Below are positions 30,497 through 34,248 of a stretch of DNA of 34,248 bases, one piece after another. The notes under the pieces were generated by a model. That model saw only the letters and a list, made by a program, of their open reading frames with translations, was not told where the DNA came from and did not search any database. Source of the DNA: F23-B02 sp946405205 (GTDB taxonomy: Bacteria > Bacillota > Clostridia > Oscillospirales > Oscillospiraceae); the NCBI GenBank assembly GCA_946405205.1, contig CAMJGL010000015.1, positions 1 to 34,248 of the forward strand. The letters run 5' to 3'. The translations under genes and the position numbers were made by a program. Numbering within the stretch: the stretch's first letter is position 1; every line of letters starts with the position of its first letter.

Positions 30497-31257
30497 ATGT
30501 CGCTCAAAAACCTGCGGTTGTACTTCATGTGGGCATATTTTGTTATGCGGTCTATGTATATCGCGTCATACGCCCCGCCGACGGCGCCCACTATGGGTAT
30601 GCCCTGCAGGAATTTCATATACAGCAGTTCCCCGGAAAGTCCCTCCGCCGCTATCTTTATCTCCGTCTCCATGGTCTCGGCATCCGGTTCAGCGCCGTTT
30701 TCGATATAGTAATTCACTCTGCCGTCTGCCGCGAGCAGCTCGTCTCCGTACCGCACGCCGGCGCCGATAAGCAGCAGGATAAAGTACTTTTCCCCGGGTT
30801 CATCGTAGTCGTAGCCGTAGCTGAGGGCTACCTCGTACAGGCTCTTGAGCAGCATGGCCGTGAACAGCGGGATATCGGGTATGCCTATCCCGAACAGCCC
30901 CATACCTATCCCCGACAGGCCGGACATAAGGGTATTCTTCGTCTTGGAGCCCTCCGCGGCCCTGGACGGCTCCTTCAGCGCTCCTGCACTGGGATTTTTT
31001 GAAGCTATGGTCCTTCTGACCCTGCTGCTGCGCTCGATATCCCTGCGGTTATAGGTTTTTTCTATGGCTACTGTACCCTTTTCAAAAACGAGCTCAAAGG
31101 CTTTGGCAAAGGCGGTGTCAAGGGTGCTCTGAAGCTTCTCCGGCACCTTCGATTCAAGCATCCGGTTGAGCTTGCTGTCCTGCCGCTCGGCTCTGTCCCT
31201 GAGAAATTTTTCTTCCGCCGCAAGCTGCTTTGACCACTCACGTTCATAGTCGTTCAT
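30487..31257 (-). CDS. EcsC family protein
   Basis: A 256-residue protein of the EcsC family (PF12787). The conserved core is GLFGIGIPDIPLFTAMLLKS...EVALSYGYDYDEPGEKYFILLLI, preceded by a long basic/acidic helical N-terminus (1-110) and followed by KFLQGIPIVGAVGGAYDAIY. The hydrophobic GIGIPDIPLF segments suggest membrane association. EcsC lies with an ABC transporter in Bacillus, but orphan copies like this one are common and their role is unknown. AAGGAG is about 8 nt before the ATG at 31257; a TATAAT (31307-31312, minus) with a poor -35 is the likely promoter. The gene's last codons (IKK, stop) lie in the right terminal repeat of the MITE-like element. Confidence 0.85.
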   Translation of the reverse strand: MNDYEREWSKQLAAEEKFLRDRAERQDSKLNRMLESKVPEKLQSTLDTAFAKAFELVFEKGTVAIEKTYNRRDIERSSRVRRTIASKNPSAGALKEPSRAAEGSKTKNTLMSGLSGIGMGLFGIGIPDIPLFTAMLLKSLYEVALSYGYDYDEPGEKYFILLLIGAGVRYGDELLAADGRVNYYIENGAEPDAETMETEIKIAAEGLSGELLYMKFLQGIPIVGAVGGAYDAIYIDRITKYAHMKYNRRFLSDIKK

Positions 31258-31331
31258 TAGTTATCTCCTTTAAGCATAATGGAAGTCTGACACTTATGCT
31301 TATATCATTATACACCATTCCCGGGAAAAAC

Positions 31332-31364
31332 AAAAGACGAAGCTTATCCAAAGCTTCGTCTTTT
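31332..31364. terminator. Terminator of the alanine:cation symporter gene
   Basis: A 14-bp perfect stem AAAAGACGAAGCTT and complement with a 5-nt loop, flanked by A/T runs, about 14 bp beyond the symporter stop codon. Confidence 0.85.
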
Positions 31365-31377
31365 AATTATATTTGCA

Positions 31378-32796
31378 TTATTCCCAGCAGTCGGTTTTGC
31401 CCTGCAGCCCGATACATCCGGACTTGAACACGGGATCCCTGCCCTCCGCGCGCTGGCTCATATAGTCCTTGAGAGCCGCAAAGGCGTGGCGGCCGAGGAT
31501 TATGATAACGGGCACGTTTATGATGACCATGAATGCCTGGAGCATATCCGCGGTATCCCATACCACTCCCGCCGACAGGATAGCGCCGACGAACACAAGA
31601 GCCGTCGCCGCAAGGCGGAAGCAGGTCATAAACGCTTTGCCCGGGCTGCGCTTCATGATGAATTTCAGGCAGCCTTCACAGTAATAGTAGTTGCCGATAA
31701 GAGTAGTGAACGCAAACAGGCTCATCGCCGCGGCGATAAAGATCGGGCCGAAATCGCCGAGCGCCATGCCCATTGACTGCTGCACATAAGCGGCTCCCGC
31801 CACATCGGCGCCGAGGCCGTCGGGATTCGCGCACATACACATGAGCGCAGTCGCGGTGCAGATGAGGAGCGTATCTATGAACACCGACAGCATCTGCACA
31901 AGTCCCTGCTTCGCCGGATGCGATACCTCTGCTGTCGCGGCAGCGTTGGGAGCCGAGCCCATACCGGCTTCGTTGGAGTAAAGGCCGCGCTTGATGCCCC
32001 ACATCACACAGGAACCCGTAAAGCCGCCGAAGACGGCTTCAAAGTCAAAGGCTGATACAAAGATATTCCTGATCACGGTCGGCAGAGCGCTGATGTTCAG
32101 GATGACGACCAGGAGGGAAACCAGCACATATATGATGCCCATGACGGGGACCATTACGCCGGTTATCCTGGTAAGGCGCTTGCCTCCGCCCAGAACGCAC
32201 ACGGCAAACAGCGCCGCGAGTATGGCTCCGATGATGATCGGAGTCGTATTCTTGTCATAAAAGCTGAAGCCCGAGAAGGTGTCCTGAGTATTGAAGGATG
32301 CCAGCATATTGTAGCCCACGACGTAGGTCAGAATGAGCACAACGGCGAAAATAACGCCCAGCCAGCGCTGCTTGAGGGCATCCTGCATATAGTATGAGGG
32401 GCCGCCGTAGCTGGTGCCGTCCTTATCCCCCTTCTTGTAGATCTGCGCAAGGGTGGATTCCACGAAGGCCGAAGCGCCGCCGAGGATCGCAGTGACCCAC
32501 ATCCAGAAGATCGCGCCGCTGCCGCCGAGACATATCGCCGTCGAAACGCCGATGATATTGCCTGTTCCCACTCGGGAAGCCGTGGAGACCATGAGCGCGC
32601 CGAAGGAGGATATGGCTCTCTTGTCCTTCGGCTTTTCGCTGACGACCCTTATGGACTCGCCGAAAAGCTTAAACTGCATAAGGCCTGTGCGGATGGTGAA
32701 GTACAGTCCGGCGGCCACAAGTATCAGCGGTACTATGTACGGCCGATACAGAAAGCCGCTTATGGCGTTAATAACGCCGTCGATTTTTTCGATCAT
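31378..32796 (-). CDS. Alanine/glycine:cation symporter (AGCS family)
   Basis: A 472-residue membrane transporter with about 11 transmembrane segments, importing alanine or glycine with Na+ or H+. Family signatures: ALMVSTASRVGTGNIIGVST (67-86), GGPSYYMQ, and SNEAGMGSAPNAAATAEVSH (about 274-293). Length is normal. A Shine-Dalgarno-like AGGGAG precedes the ATG at 32796. It has its own promoter (32838-32866) and terminator (31332-31364), so it is monocistronic. The adjacent divergent MFS gene has a separate promoter. Specificity between alanine and glycine is not readable here. Confidence 0.93.
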   Translation of the reverse strand: MIEKIDGVINAISGFLYRPYIVPLILVAAGLYFTIRTGLMQFKLFGESIRVVSEKPKDKRAISSFGALMVSTASRVGTGNIIGVSTAICLGGSGAIFWMWVTAILGGASAFVESTLAQIYKKGDKDGTSYGGPSYYMQDALKQRWLGVIFAVVLILTYVVGYNMLASFNTQDTFSGFSFYDKNTTPIIIGAILAALFAVCVLGGGKRLTRITGVMVPVMGIIYVLVSLLVVILNISALPTVIRNIFVSAFDFEAVFGGFTGSCVMWGIKRGLYSNEAGMGSAPNAAATAEVSHPAKQGLVQMLSVFIDTLLICTATALMCMCANPDGLGADVAGAAYVQQSMGMALGDFGPIFIAAAMSLFAFTTLIGNYYYCEGCLKFIMKRSPGKAFMTCFRLAATALVFVGAILSAGVVWDTADMLQAFMVIINVPVIIILGRHAFAALKDYMSQRAEGRDPVFKSGCIGLQGKTDCWE

Positions 32797-32837
32797 TTTT
32801 CTCCCTGTCCTTTTGTTTTTATTCTGACTATTTTAAC

Positions 32838-32866
32838 ATTATAGCCGCATTTGTGTCTGACCGCAA
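32838..32866 (-). promoter_or_regulatory. Promoter of the alanine:cation symporter gene
   Basis: On the minus strand, TTGCGG (32861-32866), a 17-nt spacer and TATAAT (32838-32843), with a start near 32831. Confidence 0.7.
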
Positions 32867-32926
32867 GCTTTTACGGCCTGAAAACCCCGTTTTTTGCGCT
32901 CTTAGCTGCGGCGTGATACTTTTTTC

Positions 32927-32955
32927 TTGTTATTATGGCTGATTGATGATATAAT
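32927..32955 (+). promoter_or_regulatory. Promoter of the MFS transporter gene
   Basis: TTGTTA (32927-32932), a 17-nt spacer and TATAAT (32950-32955). A start near 32962 places the ATG at 32981 about 19 nt downstream, with GGTGAT between, and argues against the in-frame TTG at 32927 being a start codon. Confidence 0.75.
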
Positions 32956-32980
32956 CAAGCTCCTTATGGTGATAAACAAT

Positions 32981-34171
32981 ATGAACAACTCAGAAAAGAA
33001 ACTTAATATCGATTATGCCGCCCTGCACGCGGTATACTGGACCCTCAGCGGCGTAATATTCTGCTTCTCGACCGTATTTCTTCAGTTCAAGGGCTATTCA
33101 AACTACGAGATCGGGATAATCTTCGCTCTCAGCAATATTTTGAGCTTCGTACTGCAGCCTATCGTCGCAGGACACGTCGACCGCAGCAATAAAAGGGCGC
33201 TTTTGGGATGTATAAGGATAACCGCCGTGCTGTCGCTGCTGCTGATGCTGACGGTACTCATGCTTCCGAAAAACTGCCTGCCTCTGACCGCCGCATATGT
33301 TCTTCTGCTTGCGGGCAACACGCTTTTGCAGCCGCTGTGCATCTCCCTGAGCTTTTACCTTGAAAGCTGGGGCTACCGCATAAACTTCAGTATCGCCCGC
33401 GCAGTGGGTTCCTTTTCATATGCGCTGTCCACCGTGGTGCTCGGAATGCTCGTCCAGTCGGTCAGCGAGAACTCAGTCCCGATAGCGTACATCATTTTTT
33501 CTTTTTTACTGGGGCTTATCACCCTGCTGTTTTCCGTAAAGGAAAAAAAGCACCGCACGGTGTTGGAAACGTCCGCCGGCAGCGAATCGGAAAAGCCCAG
33601 CGGCATCATGGAGTTCATACGCGAAAACAGGCGCTTCACGCTTTTCCTCGCGGGAACCGCTCTGCTGTACTTCACCCACTCGCTCATCGGCAACTTCATG
33701 ATAGAGTTCATACGCAATATCGGCGGCGACAGCGCCGACCTCGGAAACGTCTTAGCCTTCATGACCGTGGTCGAGGTGCCCGTCATGCTGTTGTTCCCGC
33801 GCCTTACACGCCGCTTCCGCTGCTCGAGCCTGCTGAGGTTTGCGGTCATTATGTTCACGGTTAAGGAGCTTCTCATTTATCTTGCTCCGAACCTTGCGGT
33901 CCTATATGCCGCCGAGCTGCTTCAGGCCTTCTCCTTTGCCATTTTTGTCCCCGCGTCGGTACGCTACGTCGACGAGGTCATCGTAAAACGCAACGCCGTC
34001 AAGGGTCAGGCCTTCGTCACGGCCATGATAACCCTCGGAAGCATCTTCGCAAGCTATCTCGGCGGGCTGCTTCTGGATAACAGCTCCCCCTCCTTCACCC
34101 TGCTGACCGGCGTTATCGTATCCGCGGCGGGCACGCTCGTCATGCTGTTTGCTATTCAAAAAACAGAATAA
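32981..34171 (+). CDS. MFS transporter (MFS_1-like)
   Basis: A 396-residue major-facilitator protein with 12 predicted transmembrane segments in two halves joined by a charged loop near residues 185-215. The first loop has SNYEIGIIFALSNI and then HVDRSNKR, matching the G-[x]-[D]-R-x-x-R-R-type motif A; the LacY/PucP-like MFS_1 layout is suggested by the HAVYWTLSGVIFCFSTVFL start. Substrate unknown; sugars and nucleosides are typical. The start at ATG 32981 follows from the promoter at 32927 and GGTGAT 7 nt upstream; ATG 32966 is possible but nearly leaderless. It is divergent from the AGCS symporter gene. No strong terminator follows. Confidence 0.85.
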   Translation: MNNSEKKLNIDYAALHAVYWTLSGVIFCFSTVFLQFKGYSNYEIGIIFALSNILSFVLQPIVAGHVDRSNKRALLGCIRITAVLSLLLMLTVLMLPKNCLPLTAAYVLLLAGNTLLQPLCISLSFYLESWGYRINFSIARAVGSFSYALSTVVLGMLVQSVSENSVPIAYIIFSFLLGLITLLFSVKEKKHRTVLETSAGSESEKPSGIMEFIRENRRFTLFLAGTALLYFTHSLIGNFMIEFIRNIGGDSADLGNVLAFMTVVEVPVMLLFPRLTRRFRCSSLLRFAVIMFTVKELLIYLAPNLAVLYAAELLQAFSFAIFVPASVRYVDEVIVKRNAVKGQAFVTAMITLGSIFASYLGGLLLDNSSPSFTLLTGVIVSAAGTLVMLFAIQKTE

Positions 34172-34201
34172 AAATAATCCCGTCGGGCATTTCAGTGTGA
34201 A

Positions 34202-34248
34202 TTGCACCCCATTTGTTAGACAGTATGATATACTATCTAACAAGTGGG
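34202..34248. promoter_or_regulatory. Long palindrome overlapping a promoter candidate at the window edge
   Basis: From 34208 to 34248 a near-perfect inverted repeat has arms of 19 nt (CCCAttTGTTAGAcAGTAT and partner), a GAT centre, one mismatch and one G-T pair. It overlaps a possible rightward promoter TTGCAC (34202-34207), 16 nt, TATGAT (34224-34229). It may be an operator for a gene beyond the window, or the tip of a repeat element; the sequence stops here. Confidence 0.45.

Noticed and set aside
32927..32980. N-terminal extension of the MFS transporter from TTG 32927
   Set aside because: TTG 32927 is the -35 box of a good promoter whose transcript would start downstream of it.
1..34248. 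tRNA or rRNA genes, prophage or defence island
   Set aside because: No cloverleaf with a T-loop signature, no rRNA-like stretch, and no transposase, integrase or nuclease cluster was seen. Genes are ordinary chromosomal families with consistent composition.

Overview
The window looks like chromosomal core sequence from an anaerobic Clostridia bacterium, most likely in the Oscillospiraceae/Ruminococcaceae. This is inferred from moderately GC-rich coding sequence, AT-rich intergenic regions with sigma-A type promoters and strong Shine-Dalgarno sites, and the gene families present: DUF5685 next to a J-domain protein, NfnAB, SpoVB-like flippases, RqcP, a type-4 uracil-DNA glycosylase and a PRK06851-type P-loop protein. 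No rRNA, tRNA, CRISPR array, phage gene or transposase was seen. I recognise 33 protein genes, nearly all with a family assignment.

Layout. 1-4500: cytidylate-kinase-like protein, a small MOP-superfamily flippase, a RibU-type riboflavin transporter under an FMN riboswitch, a YpsA/DUF1273 SLOG protein and an HAD phosphatase. 4575-8560: a P-loop protein with a decayed second P-loop half, then a compact leftward set (membrane zinc-ribbon protein, DUF5685, J-domain protein with a Cys-rich tail), then a YD-repeat lipoprotein. 8676-13425: serine synthesis (serC-serA), mtaB, and a divergent cysteine desulfurase whose promoter lies inside mtaB. 13466-18181: AI-2E family permease, D-Ala-D-Ala carboxypeptidase, glucose-6-phosphate isomerase and a small P-loop protein. 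18264-22972 (leftward): rqcP, hup with a structured leader, a SpoVB/YtgP-like flippase, an MBL-fold hydrolase and murC. 23126-25691: a translationally coupled cca / uracil-DNA glycosylase / GNAT operon. 25728-34171: galactose mutarotase, nfnA-nfnB (electron-bifurcating transhydrogenase), a GntR/FCD regulator, an EcsC-family protein, an alanine:cation symporter and an MFS transporter.

Functions therefore cover cell-wall growth (murC, DacA/F-type carboxypeptidase, two flippases), RNA maturation and translation quality control (cca, mtaB, rqcP), amino-acid and sugar metabolism, flavin uptake and redox balancing. Many transcription units have a good promoter and a hairpin terminator.

The most interesting material is between the genes: a roughly 295-bp MITE-like element with 46-48-bp terminal inverted repeats in which two convergent genes end (30202-30496); a cloverleaf-like repeat sitting inside a split bidirectional terminator (3729-3858); a run of four inverted repeats before the GntR gene, one lying on its -10 box; a consensus promoter inside the first codons of mtaB; and a long operator-like palindrome at the right edge. 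I found no clear-cut new defence or biosynthetic system. The zinc-ribbon/DUF5685/J-protein set is the best candidate for an uncharacterised functional module.
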